A stretch of DNA of 64,000 nucleotides from Natrinema amylolyticus_A. Its GTDB lineage: Archaea; Halobacteriota; Halobacteria; Halobacteriales; Natrialbaceae. Within the stretch, counting starts at the first letter, position 1, and every line of letters starts with the position of its first letter. The stretch is from NCBI RefSeq assembly GCF_042678045.1, contig NZ_JBHUDI010000009.1:248001-312000 (forward strand), read 5' to 3'. The notes under the pieces are model-generated. The model was given only the letters and a program-made list of their open reading frames with translations, had not been told where the DNA came from and ran no database searches. Positions 17,117 through 24,652 of the stretch are shown one piece after another. The translations under genes and the position numbers were made by a program.

Positions 17117-17120
17117 AACG

Positions 17121-17753
17121 ATGGCAGATTCGGATATTGAAACAGCAGTAGCCCGCGCACTCGAGGATTCGCCCGATCGGAACTTCACCGAGACGGTCGA
17201 CCTCGCGATTAATCTGCGCGACCTAGACCTGAACGAACCGTCGAACCGCGTTGACGAGTCGATCGTCCTTCCGTCCGGAACCGGACAGGAAACGCGCATC
17301 GTCGTCATCGCCGAGGGAGAAACCGCAGTCCGCGCCGAAGAGGCGGCGGACGAGGTCCTCTCGGGAGACGACGTTGCCGATCTGGACGACGACGAGGCCA
17401 AGGACATGGCCGACGAGACGGACTTCTTCATCGCCGAAGAGGCGATGATGCAAGACATCGCCCGGCACCTGGGTACCATTCTCGGTCCCCGAGGGAAGAT
17501 GCCGGACCCGCTCGCACCCGACGACGACGTCGTCGAAACCGTCAACCGGCTCAAAAACACCGTGCAGCTTCGCTCCGGCGACCGACGAACCTTCCACACC
17601 CTCGTCGGTGCCGAAGACATGGATGCCGAGGAGATCGCCGACAACATCGACGTCATCCTGCGTCGCCTGCACGCCGACCTCGAGAAGGGGCCCCAGAACA
17701 TCGACGCCGTCTACGTGAAGACGACGATGGGGCCGTCCGTGGAGGTGGCCTAG
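17121..17753 (+). CDS. rpl1: 50S ribosomal protein L1
   Basis: A 210-residue archaeal L1, the L1-stalk protein of the large subunit and translational repressor of its own operon. Conserved segments include TVDLAINLRDLDLN, LGPRGKMPDPL, TVQLRSGDRRTFHTLVG and AVYVKTTMGPSVEV at the end. A strong GGAGGTG ribosome-binding site lies 4 bases before the ATG. The stop is one base from the start of rpl10, so the two are co-translated or coupled. Confidence 0.98.
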   Translation: MADSDIETAVARALEDSPDRNFTETVDLAINLRDLDLNEPSNRVDESIVLPSGTGQETRIVVIAEGETAVRAEEAADEVLSGDDVADLDDDEAKDMADETDFFIAEEAMMQDIARHLGTILGPRGKMPDPLAPDDDVVETVNRLKNTVQLRSGDRRTFHTLVGAEDMDAEEIADNIDVILRRLHADLEKGPQNIDAVYVKTTMGPSVEVA

Positions 17754-17754
17754 A

Positions 17755-18795
17755 ATGAGCGCACAGGCTGAACGCAAAACCGAGAACCTTCCCCAGTGGA
17801 AGAAAGAGGAAGTCGACGAACTCGCCGAGATCATCAGCGAGTACGAGAGCGTCGGCATCGTCGGCATCGCCGGTATTCCTTCGAAGCAGCTTCAGGACAT
17901 GCGCCGCGACCTGCACGGCACCGCCGAGTTGCGCGTCAGCCGCAACACCCTGCAGACGCGCGCGCTCGAGGACGCCGGCCTCGGCGACCTCGTCGAGCAC
18001 ATCGAGGGACAGGTCGGCATCGTCGGCACGAACGAGAACCCGTTCTCGCTGTACAAGGAGCTCGAGGCGTCGAAGACGCCCGCTCCGATCAACGAGGGCG
18101 AGGTCGCTCCGAACGACATCGTAATCCCCGAAGGGGACACCGGTGTCGACCCGGGGCCGTTCGTCGGCGAACTCCAGAGCATCGGCGCGAACGCACGCAT
18201 CGAAGAGGGTTCGATCCAGGTCATGGAGGACTCGACGGTCCTCGAGGCCGGCGAGGAAGTCTCTGCGGATCTGGCGAACGTCCTCAACGAGTTGGGCATC
18301 GAGCCCAAGGAAGTCGGACTCGACCTGCGCGCCGTCATCGCTGAGGGCGTCCTGTTCGACCCCGAGGACCTCGACATCGACGTCGACGCCTACCGGAGCG
18401 ACGTGTCGACGGCCGCCGCTCGCGCCCAGAACCTCTCGATCAACGCGAGCTACCCGACCGACGCGACCGCACCGACGCTCATCGCCAAGGCCACGGGCGA
18501 GGCCAAGAGCCTCGGCCTGCAAGCCGCGATCGAGGACGAAGCCCTCATGCCCGACCTCGTCAGCAAGGCCGACGCACAGCTGCGTGCGCTTGCGGCCCAG
18601 ATCGACGACGAGGAGGCACTTCCTGAGGAGCTTCAGGACGTCGAGGCGGCCGCCCCGGCGGCAGCCGACGACGAGGACGAATCGGCAGACGACCAGACCG
18701 AAGACGAGGCTGAGACCGATGACGCCGACGCCGACGATGACGACGACGAAGACGGCGGCGACGGTGCGGCCGGTCTCGGCGAAATGTTCGGATAA
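17755..18795 (+). CDS. rpl10: 50S ribosomal protein L10 (P0)
   Basis: A 346-residue archaeal L10/P0, which anchors the L12 dimers of the stalk. The N-terminal part (LPQWKKEEVDELAEII, SVGIVGIAGIPSKQLQDMR) binds rRNA; helices around residues 270-300 bind L12. The very acidic C-terminus (about residues 305-346) ends GAAGLGEMFG, the same terminal motif as L12, which recruits translation factors. It begins one base after the rpl1 stop. Confidence 0.98.
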   Translation: MSAQAERKTENLPQWKKEEVDELAEIISEYESVGIVGIAGIPSKQLQDMRRDLHGTAELRVSRNTLQTRALEDAGLGDLVEHIEGQVGIVGTNENPFSLYKELEASKTPAPINEGEVAPNDIVIPEGDTGVDPGPFVGELQSIGANARIEEGSIQVMEDSTVLEAGEEVSADLANVLNELGIEPKEVGLDLRAVIAEGVLFDPEDLDIDVDAYRSDVSTAAARAQNLSINASYPTDATAPTLIAKATGEAKSLGLQAAIEDEALMPDLVSKADAQLRALAAQIDDEEALPEELQDVEAAAPAAADDEDESADDQTEDEAETDDADADDDDDEDGGDGAAGLGEMFG

Positions 18796-18816
18796 CGACT
18801 CACGGAGGATACACCA

Positions 18817-19158
18817 ATGGAATACGTATACGCTGCACTCATCCTGAACGAATCGGGCGAAGAGATCAACGAAGACAACCTCACGGACGTGCTCGACGCT
18901 GCTGGCGTCGACGTCGAAGAGTCCCGCGTCAAGGCGCTCGTCGCCGCGCTCGAGGACGTCGACATCGACGAGGCCGTCGAGGAAGCCGCTGCCGTCCCCG
19001 CTGGCGGAGCCGCCGCAGGCGGCGCCGCAGCTGCGGAAGGTGGCGACGACGAAGGCGACGACGCTGAAGAGACCAGCGACGTGCCGGACACGACGGACGA
19101 GGACGACGACGAGGACGAAGAGGCCAGCGGCGAGGGCCTCGGCGAACTCTTCGGATAA
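18817..19158 (+). CDS. rpl12: 50S ribosomal protein L12 (P1/P2 type)
   Basis: A 113-residue archaeal L12. The N-terminal dimerisation domain starts MEYVYAALILNESGEEI. A hinge of Ala/Gly follows (AAAVPAGGAAAGGAA), then an acidic tail ending GLGELFG that binds elongation factors. A CGGAGG ribosome-binding site lies before the ATG. A T-run at 19199-19204 just downstream probably ends the operon transcript. Confidence 0.98.
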   Translation: MEYVYAALILNESGEEINEDNLTDVLDAAGVDVEESRVKALVAALEDVDIDEAVEEAAAVPAGGAAAGGAAAAEGGDDEGDDAEETSDVPDTTDEDDDEDEEASGEGLGELFG

Positions 19159-19196
19159 CGTCACCGTCGATCCGGTTTCGACGAGTTGCAAACACC

Positions 19197-19207
19197 GATT
19201 TTTTCTT
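19197..19207 (+). terminator. T-rich transcription stop after rpl12
   Basis: GATTTTTTCTT about 40 bases after the rpl12 stop codon. Short T-runs end archaeal transcripts without needing a hairpin, and none is evident here. Confidence 0.5.
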
Positions 19208-19276
19208 GGACTCACCGAGGAGTAGCGACGCTGCAGTGGCGCGGCGCCGACTCGTGTGCCACCGGGCGAGCCGAGA

Positions 19277-19287
19277 ACATATAAGTG
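19277..19287 (+). promoter_or_regulatory. TATA box of the interrupted TctA-like gene
   Basis: ACATATAAGTG about 26 bases before the ATG at 19309. The spacing selects that start over the in-frame ATG at 19285. Confidence 0.6.
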
Positions 19288-20169
19288 AAGGCGCGGCCAG
19301 AGCCGCCAATGGCTGCCCCGGTCGAGGTCGTCGCCGAGCCCGCGCTGACGCTCCAGTTGCTCGTGTGGGTCCTCGCCGGCTCGCTGTGTGGTGCCTGTAG
19401 CGGGCTCGTCCCGGGACTGCACGCCAACAACTTCGCACTCGTACTGGCGGGAATCGCGCCGTCGGTCCCCGGCCCGCCGCTGTTCGTCGGCTGTGCGATG
19501 CTGGCTGCCGGCGTCGTCCACACCTTCCTGAACGCCGTGCCGGCGATGGCACTCGGCGTCCCCGACGCGGAGATGGCCGTCACCGCGCTGCCGGGCCACC
19601 GGCTGGTCCTCGAGGGACACGGCTCCGAAGCGATCAGGCTCTCGGCGCTCGGTAGCGTCCTCGCCGTCCTCGCCGCGGTGCCGCTTGCCGTCCCTGTGAC
19701 TCGAGCCGTGACTCTCGTCTACCCGACGCTGCGGGCCCGGCTGTCGGTGCTCCTCGCAACGATCGTGGTCGCGTTGCTCGCCTCGGAGCCAACGTGGCGG
19801 AGCCGGCTGGGCGGCCTGCTCTCGTTCGGGCTGGCCACCGGACTCGGCGCGCTTACCCTGGATCTCTCGCCGGCAGCGCCGCTCGCGGCCGGTGGCACCC
19901 TCGCACCGCTGTTTGCCGGCCTCTTCGGCGCACCGGTGTTGATCGACGCGATTCGCGGGAGCGGGATCCCCCCGCAGGACGGTCCCGAGATTACGATGTC
20001 ACGCGGACTCGTCGGGGTCACGGCAGTCGCCGGGACGCTCGCGGGTGCCGCAGTCGGCTACCTGCCCGGTATCACGGCTGCGATCGCCGCCGTCGCAGTG
20101 CTGGTCGTCGTCCCGAAAGGAGCCAGCGACCGAGGGTATATCGTCGCGACCAGCGGCGTCGACACGGCG

Positions 20170-20180
20170 AATACGGTCTT
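20170..20180 (+). other. attL core of the integrative element
   Basis: AATACGGTCTT, repeated exactly at 24270-24280. In the restored target gene the core is flanked by the inverted arms GCGAA and TTCGC around a 7-bp TACGGTC spacer, the usual layout of a tyrosine-recombinase attB site. Confidence 0.8.
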
Positions 20181-20188
20181 TTGTACTT

Positions 20189-20204
20189 CTCTGTATACAC
20201 AGAG
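20189..20204. promoter_or_regulatory. Palindrome at the left end, candidate operator or recombinase arm site
   Basis: CTCTGT-ATAC-ACAGAG, perfect 6-bp arms, 9 bp inside the attL core and just upstream of the A+T-rich GATTATCT promoter element (20216-20223). It could bind the RHH protein encoded directly downstream, or the recombinase. Confidence 0.5.
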
Positions 20205-20239
20205 TAAAGACTAAATGATTATCTCTCACACTGGACGGT

Positions 20240-20755
20240 ATGGCAAGGCCGCAAGTCAATATCCGTGTGAGTGAGGATCAGAAAGATCGGTGGGAATCAT
20301 ATGTGGGAGATTCCCCTGAATATGACACCCTCACGGATCTTATTCGTACTTCAGTCGAGAGAGAAATAGCAACCGAAGGACAATCTCTATCGGTCGACAC
20401 CAGTGCTGGTAGTGATGAACGGATTGGTGAGGTTCTGACTGCTGTTGAGAAGATGGCTCACCGTGTTAACGAACTTGAGGCAACTATCACCGATGCTACG
20501 TTGGCTATGCATGAGGCTACAACAGATAGTGACCTTTCGTCTGAAGTTTACAACGAACTTCCGATAGGTGAAGAACGAGCTATTACAGCCACAGAATTAG
20601 CCGACAAAATTGATGCTGAGCCTGAAAACGTCTCTGTCACCCTCTCACGGCTTGAGCATAACACCAATGCAGTCAAGCGGATAGATACTACTGAAAAACC
20701 ACATCCAGAGGCAGCACCCCAAGTTAGTGAAACTTACTGGTACAGGGTGAACTGA
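20240..20755 (+). CDS. Ribbon-helix-helix/winged-helix DNA-binding protein of the element
   Basis: A 171-residue protein. Residues 1-45 look like a ribbon-helix-helix domain (PQVNIRVSEDQKDRWESYV, with a following helix LTDLIRTSVEREI). Residues 60-95 are a short coiled coil (AVEKMAHRVNELEATI). Residues 105-165 resemble a winged helix (ITATELADKIDAEPENVSVTLSRLE) ending YWYRVN. The TATA-like element about 22 bases upstream indicates a leaderless start. The stop is one base before the recombinase ATG, so the two form an operon. Likely roles are autoregulation or control of recombination direction; both are inferred. Confidence 0.8.
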   Translation: MARPQVNIRVSEDQKDRWESYVGDSPEYDTLTDLIRTSVEREIATEGQSLSVDTSAGSDERIGEVLTAVEKMAHRVNELEATITDATLAMHEATTDSDLSSEVYNELPIGEERAITATELADKIDAEPENVSVTLSRLEHNTNAVKRIDTTEKPHPEAAPQVSETYWYRVN

Positions 20756-20756
20756 G

Positions 20757-21749
20757 ATGTCTAAACAAACGAACAAATCTATCGCAGAACGTGCGATCAA
20801 AGCACACTATAGTTACAAGCAAACACAGTCGGAAGATACTGCTCGTGAATACCGTCGTCACATTCGTCGTTTCCACAAATATCTAAATGAGAATACGGAC
20901 GTGACCTTATGGGATTGTCATAGCGGTCATGCTGAAGATTACTATCAGTGGATGTTTGACGACGAATATGCACCTTCGAGCATTCGTGTAGCTCACGCTG
21001 CTCTTGGAGATTTCTACAAACAGATAGACAAGTTCGCAGGAAGGAGAGGGTTTCCTGAAGTATCTGTTGAGCAAGATCCAACAGAATACGCTACTCCCGA
21101 ACGTATCAATGGGATGCATACGGAATCTAAAAAGGATGCTGAAGGTGGAGATAAACCCCTCACGAAAGAGGAAGTTCGGAAGTTGGTAGACAACGTACCA
21201 GCACCAACCACTCGTAATGAACTAATCGTTCGTTTGCTCTACCAAACGGGTATGAGACGGTCAGAACTTGTTAGGGTGAAACTTGACAAGATAGATCGTG
21301 ACAGTAGAGAGATTACAGTATATGGGAAGAAAACGGACGAGTCACGAAAGGTATGGTATCAAGCATCATTAGATACCCTACTTAACTTGTGGATCAATGG
21401 TGATCGGAAGGCCAAGCTCACAGCAGATGAATCACCATATCTATTCTGTACCTCGAGAAGTGAGCGGATGGATGAACAAGTCGTTACCGACGTTGTAACC
21501 ACCGCAGCAGAAAACGCTGGTATTCAGGAAACGATTTACCAAAATCGGCAAGGGCAGAACATTAACAGAATTGGTGCCCATACCTTGAGGAAAACTTTCG
21601 GGGTTCACTTTATTAACGACGGTGGAGATATTTCCTTCCTCATGGATATTTTAGGACACAAGAATATTGAAACCACTAAAGAAAACTATCTCAAATATTC
21701 AACTAAAGATTTGGAAAACAGTGTCCGTCGTCACGGTCCAAGTCTTTAG
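20757..21749 (+). CDS. Tyrosine recombinase (XerC/D-like integrase)
   Basis: A 330-residue integrase. An N-terminal SAM-like core-binding domain (about 10-100, AREYRRHIRRFHKYL) precedes the catalytic domain. The catalytic residues are visible: Arg167 in YQTGMRRSEL, Lys191 or 192 in VYGKKTDES, His275 and Arg278 in HTLRKTF, His301 in LGHKN, and Tyr311 (nucleophile) in TTKENYLKY. All are present, so the enzyme looks active. It should integrate and excise this element at the AATACGGTCTT core. Confidence 0.95.
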   Translation: MSKQTNKSIAERAIKAHYSYKQTQSEDTAREYRRHIRRFHKYLNENTDVTLWDCHSGHAEDYYQWMFDDEYAPSSIRVAHAALGDFYKQIDKFAGRRGFPEVSVEQDPTEYATPERINGMHTESKKDAEGGDKPLTKEEVRKLVDNVPAPTTRNELIVRLLYQTGMRRSELVRVKLDKIDRDSREITVYGKKTDESRKVWYQASLDTLLNLWINGDRKAKLTADESPYLFCTSRSERMDEQVVTDVVTTAAENAGIQETIYQNRQGQNINRIGAHTLRKTFGVHFINDGGDISFLMDILGHKNIETTKENYLKYSTKDLENSVRRHGPSL

Positions 21750-23117
21750 CATAATGTAACACAAGGGTCCAAGGGGGCAAAACGTTGCTTCTCCATGCTG
21801 TGAGCCAAAATAATAATTTTTGAAAGGGTATGCGGGTGTTCCGCATATATGCTGCAAAGAGATTCGTTTCTCTATCGAAAGGTCATTGGACCCCACCCAT
21901 ATGAGGAACTGTCATGTTACCCAACTTAACCTTGATGGGCGGGGTTCACACACTAATACCAGTCGTTCACTGGTGTGTTAACTATCCACTCGGAATGTAA
22001 ATCGAGATAAGGGAGGTTATCTGAGTCTATAGTACTGTGTCATGGTTCCACAAGGAGGCACAATTTCCTTATAAAGTATATAATAAGTGGTCCTACGCTT
22101 TCGGATATGGGTTGATCTACAATTATTCCACTGTAGCAACGTGGGATATTATCTCATGCGGCTGCAAGATCGTCTCTCAATTCTCACTCGAGTATCCATT
22201 AACAACTCGGGTTGTTACTATTTGCATGGTATGTGAACTACCACCATGACACACTTTCAATCAGGTTTGCTCACATACGCGTCTAATCGGAATTCTGGCC
22301 TTCAGCGATATTCCACTCAGCTACAGCAAGGGAGGGGTCTTTCCGCCGTGTAGGTAGAGTAACCGCCCTACAATCCATTGAGACGCCCACAGTTTGCTCT
22401 CACCGATCAAAGTCACTCGAGTAGCAATCACTGTCGTTGTGGGGAAACGTCCGTGAGTGGTCTATGATCGTTCCTGGTGGGTATGATCGTCGCTCACTAC
22501 ATGGACATGGTCCCATACTAGAGTATCAGTAACAGTTAAGTAATTACAGTTCATATTACTAGATAAGCTGGGGAGTACGGTGTTTTGCGGTGTGGGGTTC
22601 TAATGGGATTGTTTTGTATATCATCTCACAATCGTATCTCAACTTGGGCTACAGTCATGGAGAGCTGTCAGAGACGACTGTGTACGTTGTGAGACGATTC
22701 TTATCCGACCGAGGGGAAATGGTCGTGAAGTGGGCCAAATCCACTGTGATCCACCTCATGGACTTACAGTAACTGCAGTAAAATTATCATCTCCTAATAT
22801 TGGGTTTTGTGCCATTTGCGCATATGCGCGTGAGGCATGGCAGTACGTGAATTTTATAGAATAATACCGCTCGAGAATGTTATTTTCTGTCCTATACATC
22901 ACCGTTTAGAGAAAGATCGGTCGTTATCAAGCCTGAGCAGACACTTGTTTTCAACCTTTTCACTTCTTCAGTAAGACCATAGATTCACTTTTTCGTATCT
23001 TCTGGCACTTTCAATTCTACAAGTCCTTTTTGACGCAGCTGCTTGAGTGTCCTCGAAATATGTACAATCTCAATATTATTCTGGTGGCTTTATTAGTAGT
23101 GAAGAAATTCATTATAC
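21750..23117. ncRNA. Hairpin-rich non-coding region of the element (candidate structured RNA or cis site)
   Basis: 1.37 kb with no frame I would call a gene; the frames of 60-70 codons here have unlike composition and no promoter spacing. It contains several perfect inverted repeats: 21829-21847 (TATGCGG/CCGCATA), 21958-21974 (ACCAGT/ACTGGT), 22005-22022 (AGATAA/TTATCT), 22200-22217 (TAACAAC/GTTGTTA), 22225-22248 (CATGGT/ACCATG) and 22811-22841 (GCCAT/ATGGC around palindromic GCGCATATGCGC). A promoter-like A+T stretch precedes the cargo gene near 23089. It may encode a structured RNA, a replication or transfer site, or decayed genes; the sequence does not decide. Confidence 0.4.
23089..23096 (+). 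promoter_or_regulatory. TATA box of the cargo operon
   Basis: TTTATTAG about 26 bases before the ATG at 23118, giving a leaderless cargo transcript independent of the integrase operon. Confidence 0.55.
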
Positions 23118-23996
23118 ATGGTCGACAGTAAACATAAGGGGTATAGAAATAACGGGGGGTGGTATCCTGATAGAAGTAATTCTCAATCAGTTCCTGCTGA
23201 TGATTTCCTTCTTGACTATTTCAACAACATAACTGATGATCTATTTGTTGATAAGAATGATATTAGAACTATTCTCGGACAGATTTCACAGTATTCGATC
23301 CTCACACTGATGTCTGAAGGGGTGCAAGAAACTATAGCAAATGAAACTCCATTGACCCCATATATTATTGGCAGAAAAGAAGTTGATACACTAGGTGGAA
23401 AAGACGAATCAGATGTAGTCTTATTATCATTTGGGATGGGGGAAGATGAAATTATGTTTAAGAAGGATCGAATCGATGAATTCCCAAATGAAGTTTTGGA
23501 GATTAAAACGGGTTGTATATTTCGTGCTTCTATCAACTCACTTGAAAAATTAAAACCACTCGTGGATTTCATGGTGAAATACGATGATAACCGTGTAGTC
23601 GCAGCTACTTCTAACTATGATTACTACACTTCAAGAGGAATACTGAATATCCCAATCTCTATCACTATCACCGATTTCAGTAGTTGGTTGCCTGATGATG
23701 AAAAAATAATCATAAATAGGTCATCAGGTGCTGTAATTGACTATAATATATCTGAATATAATATACCAGAAGTTGATAATGGAAGTGGGGAGCAGATTAA
23801 TACGAATAGTATAGATATTTCTATCTCTGAGGTATTCATAGGTGTTTTTACTACTATTCTGGCAACTATCTTAGTCACTCCCGATACATTAGATAGCTTT
23901 TATAACTCCTATGGGGACTATGTTGCTGTTATAGCGTTCACTGCACTCATAGCAACTATGATCTACCAGGATATTCACACAAACAACAATGGATAA
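23118..23996 (+). CDS. Cargo protein 1: soluble domain with two C-terminal membrane helices, unknown function
   Basis: A 292-residue protein that I do not recognise. Residues 1-230 are soluble and mixed alpha/beta. Residues 236-254 (VFIGVFTTILATILVTP) and 268-283 (YVAVIAFTALIATMIY) are membrane helices, leaving a short hydrophilic tail. VLEIKTG at 126-132 has the E-x-K shape of motif III in PD-(D/E)xK nucleases and is followed by a helix and the strand RVVAATSNY, but a convincing upstream Asp is not obvious, so nuclease identity is speculation. It is A/T-rich in codon use. The stop overlaps the next gene by 8 bases. Confidence 0.75.
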   Translation: MVDSKHKGYRNNGGWYPDRSNSQSVPADDFLLDYFNNITDDLFVDKNDIRTILGQISQYSILTLMSEGVQETIANETPLTPYIIGRKEVDTLGGKDESDVVLLSFGMGEDEIMFKKDRIDEFPNEVLEIKTGCIFRASINSLEKLKPLVDFMVKYDDNRVVAATSNYDYYTSRGILNIPISITITDFSSWLPDDEKIIINRSSGAVIDYNISEYNIPEVDNGSGEQINTNSIDISISEVFIGVFTTILATILVTPDTLDSFYNSYGDYVAVIAFTALIATMIYQDIHTNNNG

Positions 23997-24225
23997 CTTG
24001 TATATCTGGGAGGAAATACGGTTAATCTCATATATGATTCTGATACTCGGATTTGTATTCTACCTTGTGGGCATTTATTTTGGAGCGGCTACAATTGGAA
24101 TAGAAGGAGATAGCCTAATGGCTATTGATTTAATTTCTACAGTAATGAAGGAAACAGGAACTGCATGTGGAACATTGGGTGGGATTACAACCCTTATAAA
24201 TGGCGGATTTGAAGGTCGGAATTAG
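23989..24225 (+). CDS. Cargo protein 2: small two- to three-helix membrane protein, unknown function
   Basis: A 78-residue protein. LISYMILILGFVFYLVGIYFGAATIG (about 12-37) is a clear membrane segment, and a weaker glycine-rich helix (GTACGTLGGITTLINGG) lies near the C-terminus. Its ATG lies inside the last codons of the preceding gene (8-base overlap), so translation is probably coupled and the two products may form one membrane complex. No family recognised. Confidence 0.65.
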   Translation: MDNLYIWEEIRLISYMILILGFVFYLVGIYFGAATIGIEGDSLMAIDLISTVMKETGTACGTLGGITTLINGGFEGRN

Positions 24226-24236
24226 GTCTGTTCCGA

Positions 24237-24268
24237 TTGTCTATACAATGTGGTTACAGAGTTAACCA
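24237..24268. promoter_or_regulatory. Paired inverted repeats at the right end (candidate arm sites)
   Basis: ATTGT-ctat-ACAAT (24237-24250) is followed directly by TGGTTA-cagagt-TAACCA (24251-24268). Both are perfect and end one base before the attR core. Recombinase arm-binding or directionality-factor sites are likely; a transcription stop for the cargo operon is also possible. Confidence 0.5.
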
Positions 24269-24269
24269 C

Positions 24270-24280
24270 AATACGGTCTT
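24270..24280 (+). other. attR core of the integrative element
   Basis: AATACGGTCTT, identical to 20170-20180. Downstream the frame continues TTC GCG CTC TTC, which resumes the interrupted membrane protein exactly where the 5' part stops. Confidence 0.8.
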
Positions 24281-24647
24281 CGCGCTCTTCGCGCTGGTCG
24301 CCATCGGCCAGCCCCGGACCGGCGTACTGGTCGCCGTCGACAGCATCGGCGTGCCACTCGAGGTGCCGATACTGCTCGCGGCCGTCGTTCTCGCGGGGCT
24401 CGTCGGCTTCGCGCTCGTCCTCGTCGTCGGGGACGCCTATCTCGAGGTCGTCGGGCGACTCCCCTACTGGCAGGTATCGGCCGCCGTGCTCGCGCTGTTG
24501 CTCGTGCTCTCGTTTCTGTTTACCGGCGTGGTGGGCATCGCGATCTTCCTCGCTGCAGCTGCCGTCGGGATGGTACCGGTCCGACTGCGGGCCCGTCGCG
24601 TCCACCTGATGGGTGTCCTGATCGGGCCGCTGATGCTTGGGATCTGA
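24270..24647 (+). pseudogene. TctA/DUF112-type membrane protein, 3' part
   Basis: About 125 codons (NTVFALFALVAIGQ onward) encoding three or four membrane helices, including VPILLAAVVLAGLVGFALVLVV and VSAAVLALLLVLSFLFTG. It ends five bases before the convergent BtpA gene. It has no start of its own host type; the open frame begins inside the element. The NTVF codons are shared with the 5' part at 19309-20180, and the phase matches, so the two pieces are halves of one gene. Confidence 0.85.
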
Positions 24648-24652
24648 TGGCT

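Larger units (their letters stand above)
19309..20214 (+). pseudogene. TctA/DUF112-type membrane protein, 5' part, interrupted by an integrative element
   Basis: The frame has 301 codons, of which the first 290 or so belong to a polytopic membrane protein related to the TctA/DUF112 permease family (LVPGLHANNFALVLAG, GVPDAEMAVTALPGHRLVLEG, GIPPQDGPEITMSRGLVG). After ANTVF the frame runs into foreign DNA and adds CTSLYTQSKD before a stop. The missing 3' part lies at 24281-24647 in the matching phase. Joining 19309-20180 to 24281-24647 restores a 412-codon gene. The fragment has lost its last three or so helices and is probably inactive, though a truncated product could still be made. Confidence 0.85.
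20181..24280. mobile_element. 4.1-kb tyrosine-recombinase integrative element in a protein-coding gene
   Basis: The segment is bounded by an 11-bp direct repeat and is clearly richer in A+T than its flanks. It carries, in order, a ribbon-helix-helix/winged-helix protein, a tyrosine recombinase, 1.4 kb of hairpin-rich non-coding DNA, and two overlapping genes for membrane-associated proteins. All genes point the same way. Its excision would restore the interrupted TctA-like gene in frame. No replication or conjugation gene is seen, so it is a minimal island or depends on a helper. Codon usage (A/T-ending) differs sharply from the host genes. Confidence 0.88.

Noticed and set aside
17653..19620. 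A 655-codon minus-strand frame across rpl10 and rpl12.
   Set aside because: It is antisense to well-identified ribosomal genes and has no family resemblance.
20170..20180. The att core shares ATACGGTCT with the ends of the TACGG palindromic repeats, as if the recombinase mobilised them.
   Set aside because: The core is explained by conserved codons (Asn-Thr-Val-Phe) of the target gene, and a nine-base match is expected about once by chance in this length of DNA. No recombinase-type spacer and arms occur in the repeats.
22037..22249. A 70-codon frame in the element's non-coding region.
   Set aside because: No promoter at the right distance, no recognisable domain, and it crosses two perfect inverted repeats.
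23118..23996. Cargo protein 1 as a PD-(D/E)xK nuclease.
   Set aside because: The E-x-K motif is present, but the preceding Asp and the strand order are not convincing from sequence alone; kept only as a hint.
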